Part shown: positions 27,614-36,946 of the stretch, piece by piece
How the letters are laid out: every line of letters begins with the position of its first letter
Numbering within the stretch: the first letter of the stretch is position 1
Origin: CAZNPL01 sp964574815
GTDB lineage: Bacteria > Planctomycetota > Phycisphaerae > UBA1845
Assembly: GCA_964574815.1 (NCBI GenBank)
Contig: CAZNPL010000011.1
Location: forward strand, 1 to 64,000
Length of the DNA stretch: 64,000 nt
Reading direction: 5' to 3'
Made by a program: the position numbers and the translations under genes
The notes under the pieces: model-generated
Told to the model about the DNA's origin: nothing
The model's database searches: none
What the model saw: the letters and a program-made list of their open reading frames with translations, nothing else

Positions 27614-27645
27614 CCACCTTCGGAGGAGGTGGACCACCCGGCTCG
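27614..27645. repeat. Dispersed hairpin repeat, family B, copy 1
   Basis: CCACCTTC-GGA-GAGGTGG hairpin followed by ACCACCCGGCT. The same unit, GAGGTGG(G/A)CCACCCGGCT(T), occurs at 28830-28865 and in a partial form at 28724-28749, on both sides of the intervening gene. Confidence 0.6.
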
Positions 27646-27755
27646 CGGATGCCGCGCACGGTGCTTGCCTTGACATTGCACTGCGTGCCGCCTTAGTCAT
27701 GAAAGGGGGCGGGTGCGATTTGGAAGGCCCGCTTATTCTGAAGAGGAGACAGCTT

Positions 27756-28583
27756 ATGCGCACGCAATCGCAGACCCTTATTTGCAGGCTCGCTCTGACG
27801 GCCGCCCTGACCATGATGGCGCCGGCGTCGGCACAGCAGCAGCCCGAGCCATCCGAGCCGGGGCGGGTCAGAAACGATTACTACATTAACCCCGAGGCGA
27901 AGGAGGTCATCGACGCGATCATCAAAGCCCACGGCGGCCGCAAGAACATCGAGGGCATCGACCGCGTCAAGCTTACCATGCACACTCGCGCCTTTGCCGG
28001 AGAGAGCGACATTACGATCTACCAGACCCGGTCGGCCATCCGGCGCGACACCAGAATCGGCGACAAGACCTACGTTGAATGCTTCAACGGCAGGGAGGTC
28101 TGGATGTCGGAGAACAACGAGGACCAGGCGACCCCGGCCGGCCTGATCACCCTGCTCGAATACGAAATCGACAAGGGCATGCTGCGCCAGCCGATGCTCG
28201 ATACTCTTGTCTCGAAGGACGAGCTGCTCAGCTTCCGCGGCGAGGTCAAGTACCGCGAGAAGCCCTGCTGGCTGATTGAAACGAGGGACGTGTACGATCG
28301 AACGATCAGAAACTACTTCGACGCAGAGAACCACCTGGCATTTGCCAAGGTGACGGCCCTCAAGGACGGAGGTGAACGGGCGGAGATCTTCAACCTTTAC
28401 GACCGTTTCCAAGGCGTGGTTTACGTCAAGCAAGTGGCGCTGGTCGACGAGAACAATGAGTTAAAGGCCACGATGGAGATCACCGAAATAACGTCCGACT
28501 TTTCTGACTCCGTGTTTCAGAATCCTGCGAGCGAGCCGTCAAGTCCGAATCGCGACAAGGACGGGGGCAGTCCCGGGCTATAG
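27756..28583 (+). CDS. Exported protein, outer-membrane lipoprotein-sorting-like fold
   Basis: 275 residues from the ATG with GAGGAG upstream. The N-terminal 27 residues form a signal peptide ending APASA-Q. The mature part (KEVIDAIIKAHGGRKNIEGIDR, IRRDTRIGDKTYVECFNGREVW, YREKPCWLIETRD, IRNYFDAENHL) has the alternating strands seen in the LolA/LppC-like lipid-binding beta fold, and proteins of this sort start with a helix of the form AhGG-x-x-x-l. A periplasmic role is likely. The exact function is unknown. It is flanked on both sides by family B hairpin repeats. Confidence 0.75.
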   Translation: MRTQSQTLICRLALTAALTMMAPASAQQQPEPSEPGRVRNDYYINPEAKEVIDAIIKAHGGRKNIEGIDRVKLTMHTRAFAGESDITIYQTRSAIRRDTRIGDKTYVECFNGREVWMSENNEDQATPAGLITLLEYEIDKGMLRQPMLDTLVSKDELLSFRGEVKYREKPCWLIETRDVYDRTIRNYFDAENHLAFAKVTALKDGGERAEIFNLYDRFQGVVYVKQVALVDENNELKATMEITEITSDFSDSVFQNPASEPSSPNRDKDGGSPGL

Positions 28584-28934
28584 AATTTGGGCAAGGCGAG
28601 AAGGGACGAGTCAGGAGACGGAATCCATCCGGTTAGAGAGGTCTTACGCTCGTCACGTGTTTTCGGCCTGCTCTGTACCGTCTGCTCTGCAGGGCGCAGG
28701 CGAATTGTGAGTTCAAGTCCATAGGAGGTGGGGGACCCCGCCGGCTTGATGTTGACTGGTGCGGGGAGCTTCCGCCACCCCGGCGCTGGCGCGAACGGAT
28801 CGGGCGCCTTGCGCAGGTCGAATCGCGGACCCACCTCCAGAGGAGGTGGGCCACCCGGCTTGACGGTCGCGGCTCGGAAAGTCGCCGGCGTCAATCCGAA
28901 GAAAGACCATTGACGGAGCACCAGTCTCTTGTCG
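28584..28934. repeat. Intergenic region with two family B hairpin repeats
   Basis: Between convergent genes. 28724-28749 holds a partial copy (GGAGGTGGGGGACCCCGCCGG). 28830-28865 holds a perfect hairpin, CCCACCTCC-AGA-GGAGGTGGG, followed by CCACCCGGCTTGACG. No coding sequence is supported here. The perfect hairpin may serve as a bidirectional transcription barrier. Confidence 0.55.
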
Positions 28935-31094
28935 TTATCCCGCCCTGCTCAGCATGCCTAACTCGTTCATCAAGAAGGCGAATTCGTCGGCCGTCTCCTC
29001 GATGATTTTCGAGAGCGGCTTGCCGGCGCCGTGGCCCGCCTTGGTTTCCATGCGCATCAGGATCGGGTGGTCGCCGTCGTTGGCGGCCTGCAGCCGGGCC
29101 GTCATTTTCCAGGCGTGCAGTGGGTGGACCCGCGAGTCTGAGTCGCCGGTCGTGATCAGCATGGCCGGGTACTGCGTCCCGTCCTTCACGTGGTGGTACG
29201 GCGAGTACGCATAGAGCCACTTGAACTGCTCGGGGTCTTCCGCGGAGCCGTACTCGGGAATCCACAGGCGCGCGATCTTGAACTTGTGGTAGCGCACCAT
29301 GTCGAGCAGCGGCACGCCACAGAGGACGGCCCGGAACAGCTCCGGCCGCTGGACCGCGCAGGCGCCCACAAGCAAGCCGCCGTTGCTGCCACCCGAGATG
29401 GCCAGCCGGTCCGGGCTGGTGTAGTTCATCTCGATCAGGGCCTCGGCCGCCGCGATGAAATCATCGAAGACGTTCTGCTTGTCCTCCAGCCGCCCGGCGT
29501 GATGCCACTCGCGGCCAAACTCGCCTCCGCCGCGGATGTTGGCCACCGCGTACACGCCGCCGCGTTCCAGCCATACGAAAAGCCCCTTGCGGAAACGGGG
29601 TCTCAAGCTCACATCGAAGCCTCCGTACCCGTACAACAGGGTCGGGTTGCGCCCGTCCAGGTCGAGTCCCTTTTTGTGCACGATGAACATCGGGATCCGG
29701 GTACCGTCCTTTGAGCGGTACCACTTCTGCTGCGTTTCGTACTTCGTCACGTCCACGTCGACGTCGACCTGCTCGAGCGTCTCGAGTTCCCGCGATCGCA
29801 GGTCGTAGCGGTAGATGGTCGGCGGATGCGCGAACGACTGGAACGAGAAGAAGATCTCGGTATCGTCCCACTCGCCGCCAATACCCCCGACCGATCCGAG
29901 CGTGGGCAGCTTGATCTCGTCAATCCGCTTGCCTTCGAGGTCGAAGACAACCAGCCGCGAGTGCACATCCTCGTGAATGTGCGCGACGATCTTCCGGTCG
30001 ATCACGCGGATGCTCGATATCACGCCCTTCTGCTGCGGTATGAGCTCCTTCCAGTGTTCCGGCCCAGGGTGTTCGAGGACGGCGGTCATGACGCGGTACC
30101 GCGGGGCCTGGTGGTCGGTCCGGATGAACATCTTCCCGTGGACGACGTCGGCCGACACCTGAGCGCCGAGACCGACTGCAATCGGTTGAAACGGTTCGGA
30201 GCTCTTCAGAGGGCGGAAGTATAAATCGTTTTCGCTCCAGTCGATCGAGCGCGAGAGGAAGAGCCACTCGTCGGTCGAGTTGGCGTAGGGGTTGACCATT
30301 TCCTCCTTTTTGACCAGGTCGCCCACGACCAGCTTGTCGTTTTTCCAGTCGTCGCCCAGTTCGTGGTAGTAGACCTTGCGGTTGTAGTTCTCGTCTCCGG
30401 GTGGGACCGTCCCGGGCAGGGGGTAGCGCGTGTAGTAGAACGACTTGCCGTCCGGGAGCCAGGCGATGTTGCAGTAGCGAGTCCCGGGAATTTCCTCGGA
30501 AAGATGGTCACCGGTGCCCACGTTTTTGATGTACAGCGTGCTCTTTTCGTCGCCACCGGAGCTCTTGCCGTAGGCGATGAGCCGGCCGTCTGGGGAAACG
30601 CTCGTCCAGTCCAGCGCGACCGTCCCGTCCTTACTGAACGCGTTCGGATCGATCAGCACGCGTGCCGGCGCCTCATAGCTACCTTCACGAACGTAAAGCA
30701 CCGAGTGGTTCTGGGTGCCCTCGCGTCGGCTGAAGAAGTAGCGATCCTTCACGACGCTCGGAGCCGAGACGGAAGCGGCCGAATAGAGTTTCTCCAGCCG
30801 CGACACGATCGCCGCCCGCTCGGGAATCGCGTCGAGATAAGCGCGGGCATACGCACCCTGTGCATGGAGCCACTTGACGACCTCGGGATCGTCGCCGTTC
30901 TCCAGCCAGCGGTAGGGATCAGGAACCTTGACGCCGTGATACTCGTCGGCGACGTCCACGGTCCGCGCGGGCGGCGGAGCCTTCGTCAATCCCGGATCGG
31001 CCCAGACCCCCGGCGCTACCAGCGCCGTCAGAATCACCGCAATTAGACTTCCAGAAGGGAACTGTCGCCGCCCGACCGTTTTCAAAGCTTGCAT
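28935..31094 (-). CDS. Prolyl oligopeptidase family serine peptidase (S9A), exported
   Basis: 719 residues from the second of two closely spaced ATGs (31094), which has GAGGAA six bases upstream. A signal peptide ends around VWA-D. DEYHGVKVPDPYRWLEN is the classical S9A N-terminal motif; a seven-bladed propeller follows, then the hydrolase domain with GGSNGGLL (nucleophile near S570), the Asp in DSDSRVHP and the His in AGHGAGKP. It should cleave short peptides after proline in the periplasm. It is monocistronic, with downstream repeats separating it from the convergent gene. Confidence 0.93.
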   Translation of the reverse strand: MQALKTVGRRQFPSGSLIAVILTALVAPGVWADPGLTKAPPPARTVDVADEYHGVKVPDPYRWLENGDDPEVVKWLHAQGAYARAYLDAIPERAAIVSRLEKLYSAASVSAPSVVKDRYFFSRREGTQNHSVLYVREGSYEAPARVLIDPNAFSKDGTVALDWTSVSPDGRLIAYGKSSGGDEKSTLYIKNVGTGDHLSEEIPGTRYCNIAWLPDGKSFYYTRYPLPGTVPPGDENYNRKVYYHELGDDWKNDKLVVGDLVKKEEMVNPYANSTDEWLFLSRSIDWSENDLYFRPLKSSEPFQPIAVGLGAQVSADVVHGKMFIRTDHQAPRYRVMTAVLEHPGPEHWKELIPQQKGVISSIRVIDRKIVAHIHEDVHSRLVVFDLEGKRIDEIKLPTLGSVGGIGGEWDDTEIFFSFQSFAHPPTIYRYDLRSRELETLEQVDVDVDVTKYETQQKWYRSKDGTRIPMFIVHKKGLDLDGRNPTLLYGYGGFDVSLRPRFRKGLFVWLERGGVYAVANIRGGGEFGREWHHAGRLEDKQNVFDDFIAAAEALIEMNYTSPDRLAISGGSNGGLLVGACAVQRPELFRAVLCGVPLLDMVRYHKFKIARLWIPEYGSAEDPEQFKWLYAYSPYHHVKDGTQYPAMLITTGDSDSRVHPLHAWKMTARLQAANDGDHPILMRMETKAGHGAGKPLSKIIEETADEFAFLMNELGMLSRAG

Positions 31095-31391
31095 GTTCAT
31101 TTCCTCAAAACCCCGGCTCGCCCTCAGATCCGCGACCACGCAACCCGCGAGAGTCGCCCAACTGTTTGCGTCCATCTGTAAGTCCACCATCGCACTCTAC
31201 AGATGGCAGGCCCACGTGGCAAACACGACGAAACAAACCCGCAAGCCGCGTAGCGTCGGACTTTCTGACGGCGATTGCGGTTGGACCCTTCAGTTACCGG
31301 TGAAAGGATGTTAGGGTAAGGCACGGCGTGGTTCGGAACGCTTTTTCTGCCCGCAGGGCGCACTTATCCCCCACGGATTGGAGCGAAAACG

Positions 31392-32471
31392 ATGAATATG
31401 GAATGGATCAATAACGTCCTCGATCAGGAATACCTCAGTAACACCGTACAGGCGTACTTGACCGCCGCGGGTGCTTTCATTGTCGTTTACCTGGCTGCAT
31501 GGATCATCAAGGCGGTTCTGGTCAACCGACTGCGCAAGCTCAACGAACGCATCAAGACCGACCTCGGCGGGATGATCGTCGGGCTGCTGCGCCACGTCGG
31601 GGCGCTGGTGTACCTGCTGCTCGCCCTTTATGTCGGCACGCGCTCGTTGACGCTGAGCGAAAGCATTGAATGGGTGCTGCAGATCCTCTTTGCCGTCGTG
31701 CTCACGTACAAGGTGATCCAGTTCGCCCAGGAGCTGATCAACTACCTCCTCCAGAAATGGGTCGGCCGGGCGGATCCCGATGACCCCACCAGTGCCGCGG
31801 CCGTCAAGAACATCATGGGCATCGTCAAGGTCGCTCTCTGGGTTGGCGGGGCCATCTTCGTGCTCGACAACCTCGAGGTGAACGTTACGTCGCTGCTGAC
31901 CGGCATCGGCATCGGCGGGCTGGCCGTAGCCATCGCGGCCCAGACGGTTCTGGGCGACGCCTTCAGCTCCTTTTCGATTTTCGTCGACAAACCCTTCCGC
32001 GTGGGCGACTTCATCATCGTGGGCGATTACCTTGGGACAGTGGAACACGTCGGATTCAAGACGACGCGTATCCGGAGCCTCGGCGGCGAGCAACTCGTCT
32101 TCTCGAACAGCGATCTGACCGGCAGCCGGATTCGGAATTACAAACGTATGGAAACGCGGCGCGTCGTTTTCAAAGTCGGCGTGATCTACCAGACGCCGGT
32201 CGAGAAGGTGCGTGAGATTCCGGAGATCATCAAGCAGATCATCGAGGGCGAAGAGCTGGCGCGTTTCGATCGCGCGCATTTCCAGTCTTTCGGCGACTTC
32301 GCTCTGGTCTACGAGATCGTCTATTACGTGCTGACGCCCGACTACAACAAGTACATGGATGTCCAGCAGAGCATTAACTTCCAGATCATGGAGGCCTTTG
32401 CCGAACGCGAGATCGAGTTCGCTTATCCCACGCAACAGCTATACGTGACGCAGACCCAGCCCGCGGCCTGA
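31392..32471 (+). CDS. Small-conductance mechanosensitive channel (MscS family)
   Basis: 359 residues. Three or four N-terminal transmembrane helices are followed by the MscS pore and beta domain: LTGIGIGGLAVAIAAQTVLGD, SIFVDKPFRVGDFI and VEHVGFKTTRIRSLGGEQLVFSNSDL are the family hallmarks. The C-terminal alpha/beta domain lies around 260-345. It should open under membrane tension to protect against hypo-osmotic shock. It stands alone and is followed by a GC hairpin (32498-32526) before the convergent gene remnant. Confidence 0.93.
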   Translation: MNMEWINNVLDQEYLSNTVQAYLTAAGAFIVVYLAAWIIKAVLVNRLRKLNERIKTDLGGMIVGLLRHVGALVYLLLALYVGTRSLTLSESIEWVLQILFAVVLTYKVIQFAQELINYLLQKWVGRADPDDPTSAAAVKNIMGIVKVALWVGGAIFVLDNLEVNVTSLLTGIGIGGLAVAIAAQTVLGDAFSSFSIFVDKPFRVGDFIIVGDYLGTVEHVGFKTTRIRSLGGEQLVFSNSDLTGSRIRNYKRMETRRVVFKVGVIYQTPVEKVREIPEIIKQIIEGEELARFDRAHFQSFGDFALVYEIVYYVLTPDYNKYMDVQQSINFQIMEAFAEREIEFAYPTQQLYVTQTQPAA

Positions 32472-32497
32472 GGCGACGACCGGCTCTATCGCGGCCG

Positions 32498-32526
32498 GCG
32501 GCGGGCCGCCAAATGCGACCCGCCGC
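32498..32526. terminator. GC hairpin between convergent genes
   Basis: An 8-bp stem, GCGGCGGG with CCCGCCGC, closes a 13-base loop 26 bases past the channel-gene stop. There is no T-run, so termination is only probable. Confidence 0.4.
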
Positions 32527-32571
32527 TGGAGACGGCGTATTGAATCAAACGGCCCGCGAACAGGGTCTCTG

Positions 32572-32796
32572 CTAATGCGCAAACGCCGCTTGGGCGGCCT
32601 CGGCCATCTCCTCCGGCGTCATGTCCTTGATATGCGTCGCGAAGGCCCACGTATGCCCGTAGGGGTCCTGGACGGTACCGTACCGGTCGCCCGCCCAAGT
32701 TCCCACAGATTCGATAAAGAGTCCACCGCAGTCAAGAGGCCGCGTCTTCCCGGCGAGTTGCGCCTTGCGTTGACCGGAGGCGGGCGTCAGGCACAA
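32572..32796 (-). pseudogene. Remnant of a VOC/glyoxalase-fold (PhnB-like) gene
   Basis: Only the C-terminal part is recognisable: WAGDRYGTVQDPYGHTWAFATHI and the following DMTPEEMAEA match the end of PhnB/VOC-family proteins (usually about 130-160 residues). The 30 residues before it do not look like the family, and the rest of the domain is missing. The 5' end abuts the moeA start 10 bases away on the other strand. Most likely this is a truncated leftover. Function is not expected. Confidence 0.55.
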
Positions 32797-32805
32797 TGCG
32801 GCGTT

Positions 32806-34035
32806 ATGTGCTCGACTTTGTCTTATTCATCGGTATCAGAGGCTCAGGCGCAGGTGGCCGCCTGTATTCGGCCGGGGCCGGTGGTGCGGATTCCGCTCGG
32901 GGAGGCATTGGGGCGGGTTACGGCCGAGGCGATCGTGTGCGACATGGACTATCCGCCGTTCACCAAGGCGATGATGGACGGTTATGCGGTCCGGGCGGAG
33001 GACGTGGCCGAGGGCGGGAGTCTGAAGGTTGTGGGGCAGGTGGCCGCGGGCGGTGAGGCCCGCGAGCCGTTGCGGGCGGGCGAGGCGGTGCAGATCAACA
33101 CGGGTGCGCCGGTGCCGGAAGGCGCGGATGCGGTGGTGCCGGTCGAGCGTACGGAGTGTAGCGAGGCGGGCCTGGTTCACATCAGGGTCAAGGTCACGCG
33201 CGGACAGCATGTCGTGCCCCCGGCTGCGTACGTTCATGCCGGGGCGGCCGTGGTGGGAGCGCGGACACGGCTGAGGCCCTCGCACATTGCGGTGGCGGCG
33301 GCAGCCGGAGCGGTGGAGATTTCGGTTTACCGTCAGCCGCGTGTGGCGATTCTGGTGACCGGTGACGAGTTGGTGGACGTGTCGCGCGTTCCGCAGGGCG
33401 CTCAGATTCGTGACGGCAACGGTCCGATGATGGCGGCGCTGGTGCGTGAGGCGCATGCGGCGCCGATCGAGTTGGGGGCGGTGGGGGACGACAAGCGTCT
33501 GCTCGAGCGGGCGATCCGTCAGGGGCTGGATGCGGATCTGTTGTGCATCTCGGGGGGCGTTTCGATGGGAGCATTTGATTTCGTGCCCGAGGTGCTGACT
33601 GATTGCGGCGTGCGGACGCTGGTTCGGAAGGTTCGTTTGAAGCCGGGGAAACCGACGACGATCGGTGTGGCCGAGTCTGGGACCGGAGTGTTCGCGCTGG
33701 TGGGCAATCCAATCGGGTGCTTCGTAGGGTTCCGGCTGTTCGTTTGCATGGCGATTGAGGCGTTCGAGGGGCGTGCGGGGACGCGGGCTCGGTCGGTCGC
33801 GGCTCGACTGGTGGGTCAGTGCCCGCCTACGAGCGAGCGGGAGACGTATCTACCGGCCCGGGTGGGCACCGGCGCGCGTGGCGAACTGACTGCCGAGCCT
33901 TTATCCTGGCATGGCTCGGGCGATCCATTCGGGTTTTCCGATGCCGACGCCTTGATTGTCCGCCAGCCCGGCGCGGGGGCGGCGGAAATCGGCGATGCGG
34001 TCTCGATCATTCTGCTGGGTGGGCAACGCGGGTAA
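32806..34035 (+). CDS. moeA: Molybdopterin molybdenumtransferase
   Basis: 409 residues from the ATG at 32806; conservation begins there. PLGEALGRVTAE, FTKAMMDGYAVRAED, INTGAPVPEGADAVVPVE, VAILVTGDELV, ISGGVSMGAFDFV and ALVGNPIGCFV follow the MoeA domain order (I-II, the MoCF-like domain III, then IV to the end). It inserts molybdate into adenylylated molybdopterin, so the organism makes molybdenum cofactor. No other Moco gene lies here. It is the first gene of the co-directional run leading to lnt and the cell-shape genes, 68 bases before lnt. Confidence 0.93.
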   Translation: MCSTLSYSSVSEAQAQVAACIRPGPVVRIPLGEALGRVTAEAIVCDMDYPPFTKAMMDGYAVRAEDVAEGGSLKVVGQVAAGGEAREPLRAGEAVQINTGAPVPEGADAVVPVERTECSEAGLVHIRVKVTRGQHVVPPAAYVHAGAAVVGARTRLRPSHIAVAAAAGAVEISVYRQPRVAILVTGDELVDVSRVPQGAQIRDGNGPMMAALVREAHAAPIELGAVGDDKRLLERAIRQGLDADLLCISGGVSMGAFDFVPEVLTDCGVRTLVRKVRLKPGKPTTIGVAESGTGVFALVGNPIGCFVGFRLFVCMAIEAFEGRAGTRARSVAARLVGQCPPTSERETYLPARVGTGARGELTAEPLSWHGSGDPFGFSDADALIVRQPGAGAAEIGDAVSIILLGGQRG

Positions 34036-34103
34036 CGGCATCGGGCGTTTCGTTGCCCGAGCCACGGAAGGCAGCGGGGCATCGATCACCAAGAGTCATT
34101 CGA

Positions 34104-35879
34104 GTGGAACGTCGTCAGGCACAAAAATCGGAGCGGCCGAACGAGGCGGTCCCCCGTCCTGCGCACCTGGGTTTTCAGATTTATTCGTATCGGGTCATTC
34201 TCGCGCTGCTGGCGGCGTCGCTGCTGTTGATGAGCCTGATTCATGCGCCGATCGATCAGTGGTATCTGGCGTTCGTCTGCATGGTGCCGTGGCTGATCGT
34301 GATCGGAGGGACGGCGGTGGCGCGGCGGGTGTACGTCACTGCGTGGCTGCTGGGCTTTGCGTTCTTTCTGATCAACATGTGGTGGATGGAAGCGCCGACG
34401 GGCATGGGGTACGTGGCGCTGTCGGCATATCTGGCGTGCTACTTCCCTCTGGCGGCGTGGCCGATCCGGCACGCGGTTCGGCGGCGGCGGTTTCCGCTTT
34501 CGGTGGCGGTGCCACTTGTGTGGGTGGGCAGCGAGTATCTTCGGGGGCTGGTGCTTTCAGGGTTTCCTTGGTTTTTTTTGGGTCACAGCCAGTACGCTCG
34601 CTTGAGCCTGATTCAGATCAGTGACCTGGTTGGTGCGTACGGTGTGTCGTTCGTGCTGGCGGCGTTCAATGGCGCGGTGGCCGATTTGATCTTCGCTCGT
34701 TACGGGCAGTTCGATGCGGGTATGCGGGCGGGGCAGCTTCGACGGGCGCACTGGAGTGTGCTATTCGCTGTCGTGCTTGTCGCCGGCACGCTCGGGTATG
34801 GCGCATTTCAACTGTCGGGCGACACGATCACAGAGGGGCCTAAGATCGCGTTGCTTCAGGAAGATTTCCCGAACTATACGGACCCGGAGAAGCTTCGGGC
34901 GCAGCCGGGTCCACGGGAGAAAATACGGGCGTACTTCGAGTTGATGACGGCGGCCGAGGTGGAGGAGCCGGACCTGTTTCTGTTTCCCGAGACGGCGTGG
35001 AGTTTCATGCATCTGAACACGGAGTTTCGTGAGGCGGATCCCGAGCTGATCAAGAACGAGTATCTACGTCGGGCGCAGGATTGGTCGCGGTACTGCTTTG
35101 AGATGTTACAGGAGCGTGCGATCGCCACCGGAGCGTCGATCGTGATCGGGAGCATGTCGGTCACGCCGACACCCTTCAGCCTGCGGGCGACGCAGATCCT
35201 GCACAACTCGGCGTTTCACATCAAGCCGGACGGATCGGAGCCGGAGCGTCACGACAAGATACACCCCGTATTGTTTGGTGAGACGGTGCCGTTTCGTTAC
35301 GGTCGTCTGCGATTTCTGTATTTCTGGTTGAACAGCCTCTCGCCGTTTGGCAGGGGCGGATTCGAGTACTCGCTCACGCCCGGCGAAGAGGTGGAAGTGT
35401 TCACCATGACGACGCGCGAGGGGGAGACGTACCGATTCGGCGTGCCGATCTGCTACGAGGATGTGATGCCTTACGTATGCAGGCGGTTCGTGTGGGGCCC
35501 CGATTCCGAGTCGAAGCGCGTGGACTTTCTCTTGAACATCAGCAACGACGGTTGGTTTCTTCATCGCAACGAGCTACCGCAGCACTTTGCGATCTGCACG
35601 TTTCGGGCGGTGGAGAATCGGGTGGGTGTGGCCCGGACGGTGAACACGGGAATCAGCGGTTTTATCCGTCCGGACGGGCGGGCCCACGACAAGATCGGGG
35701 TGGGCGAAGTCGATGCCCGGGTAGCGCGTGTGTCGATGGACAGTCGCGTCAGTCTGTATTCGCGGACGGGCGACGTTTTTGCGTTCCTGTGCCTGCTTTT
35801 CGGGGCTGCGCTGTACGTCGATTACGTGTTCGTCCGGGCGCGTGCAGCGCGCGAGGGTGATGAGGAGGGCAACTCGTGA
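34104..35879 (+). CDS. lnt: Apolipoprotein N-acyltransferase
   Basis: About 591 residues if the GTG at 34104 is the start. The frame is open further upstream into moeA, but hydrophobic sequence starts at FQIYSYRVILALL, so the choice of start is uncertain. Six or so membrane helices precede a nitrilase-type domain with the triad E296 (FPETAW), K385 (RHDKIHPVLFGE) and C450 (VPICYED). A last helix lies near the C-terminus. It transfers the third acyl chain to the N-terminal cysteine of lipoproteins in the inner membrane. Its stop overlaps the next gene start (GTGA), which itself encodes a lipoprotein. Confidence 0.9.
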   Translation: MERRQAQKSERPNEAVPRPAHLGFQIYSYRVILALLAASLLLMSLIHAPIDQWYLAFVCMVPWLIVIGGTAVARRVYVTAWLLGFAFFLINMWWMEAPTGMGYVALSAYLACYFPLAAWPIRHAVRRRRFPLSVAVPLVWVGSEYLRGLVLSGFPWFFLGHSQYARLSLIQISDLVGAYGVSFVLAAFNGAVADLIFARYGQFDAGMRAGQLRRAHWSVLFAVVLVAGTLGYGAFQLSGDTITEGPKIALLQEDFPNYTDPEKLRAQPGPREKIRAYFELMTAAEVEEPDLFLFPETAWSFMHLNTEFREADPELIKNEYLRRAQDWSRYCFEMLQERAIATGASIVIGSMSVTPTPFSLRATQILHNSAFHIKPDGSEPERHDKIHPVLFGETVPFRYGRLRFLYFWLNSLSPFGRGGFEYSLTPGEEVEVFTMTTREGETYRFGVPICYEDVMPYVCRRFVWGPDSESKRVDFLLNISNDGWFLHRNELPQHFAICTFRAVENRVGVARTVNTGISGFIRPDGRAHDKIGVGEVDARVARVSMDSRVSLYSRTGDVFAFLCLLFGAALYVDYVFVRARAAREGDEEGNS

Positions 35880-36946
35880 TATCCACGGTGCGCACCTTAT
35901 CTGTTGCGATGCTGGTCTGGGTGGCGCCCTCGGGGTGCGTAATCATGCCGGAGCCGCTGACCGTCCAGCAGGAACGGGAGCTTCGGTTTCGGGCGGCGGA
36001 GGCGGTGAAACGGGCCGTGCAGTACCGTCACGCGGGCAGTATTCGGGCGCAGGGCATCGAGGTCCTGCAGCGGCGCCTTCCCGAGGCGGCGCCCGCATGG
36101 ATCCGGCTTGCGCTGGATGACCCGGAGCCAGGCGTGCAGTTCGCGGCGATTCTGGCGCTGGGTAAGCTCGAGGACGAGCACGCTCGCCGCCACATCGTGA
36201 AGTTTGCGGACGACCCCGATGCAAGTCTGCGGGTGGCGGCGTATTTCGCACTGCATCGACTCGGCGACACAAGCTATACGGCGCGGCTTCCCGAGTTGGT
36301 ACTCGAACACGATGATCCGGCGGTGAGGCGCAACGCGGCGTTCGTGCTGGGGTTGCTGGGCGAGCCGGGGGCGATCAAGCTGCTGGCGAAGGCCATGGAT
36401 GACGAGGACGAATCGGTCGGTCGGCAGGCGCTGGAGTCGATGGCGAAGCTGGGCAACCAGGAGGCGATCAATCATCTGACGTATTGGGCGAACTCGGGGG
36501 AGGGCGCGATTCGCGTCCGGTCTTTGAACGTGTTGGCGGGGCTGGTGAGCCCATCGTTGAAGGACACGTTCCTGTACAAACTGCAACAGGGTGAGTACCT
36601 TGAGGTGCGATTGGCGGCGGCGCGGGGGCTCGGTCTATTGGGCGAGGATGTCGGTTTCAAGCTGGCGCTGCGATCGCTCGATTTCGACCGGCCACAGACG
36701 AACGTGCGAGACGATCCGCCGCGTGATCAGATCATGCGCGTGCGACAGTTGGCGGCCCGAGCGCTGGGCGCCATCGGGGATCGTCGGGCGCTTCGGCCTC
36801 TGCGCGACCAGCTCAACGGGTCGGATGATCCGCGGGTGCAGCTCGCGGCGGCGGATTCCATCCTCGAGATTATTGAGCCTGATGTGAGGGGCGGGGCGCC
36901 GTGGCAGCAGGACCAATCGTCGAGCGGTGAAGGGGCGGGACCGTGA
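35876..36946 (+). CDS. HEAT-repeat lipoprotein
   Basis: 356 residues, GTG start overlapping the lnt stop. The N-terminus is a lipoprotein signal (hydrophobic, then APSGC). From about residue 75 onward there are repeated helical pairs of the PBS-lyase/HEAT type: VQFAAILALGKL, LRVAAYFALHRLGD, AVRRNAAFVLGLLGEPGA, SVGRQALESMAKLGN and VRQLAARALGAIGD. It is probably a periplasmic scaffold. It sits where mreB/mreC are often found upstream of mreD, and its stop overlaps mreD, so a role in envelope growth is suggested by context only. Confidence 0.85.
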   Translation: MISTVRTLSVAMLVWVAPSGCVIMPEPLTVQQERELRFRAAEAVKRAVQYRHAGSIRAQGIEVLQRRLPEAAPAWIRLALDDPEPGVQFAAILALGKLEDEHARRHIVKFADDPDASLRVAAYFALHRLGDTSYTARLPELVLEHDDPAVRRNAAFVLGLLGEPGAIKLLAKAMDDEDESVGRQALESMAKLGNQEAINHLTYWANSGEGAIRVRSLNVLAGLVSPSLKDTFLYKLQQGEYLEVRLAAARGLGLLGEDVGFKLALRSLDFDRPQTNVRDDPPRDQIMRVRQLAARALGAIGDRRALRPLRDQLNGSDDPRVQLAAADSILEIIEPDVRGGAPWQQDQSSSGEGAGP

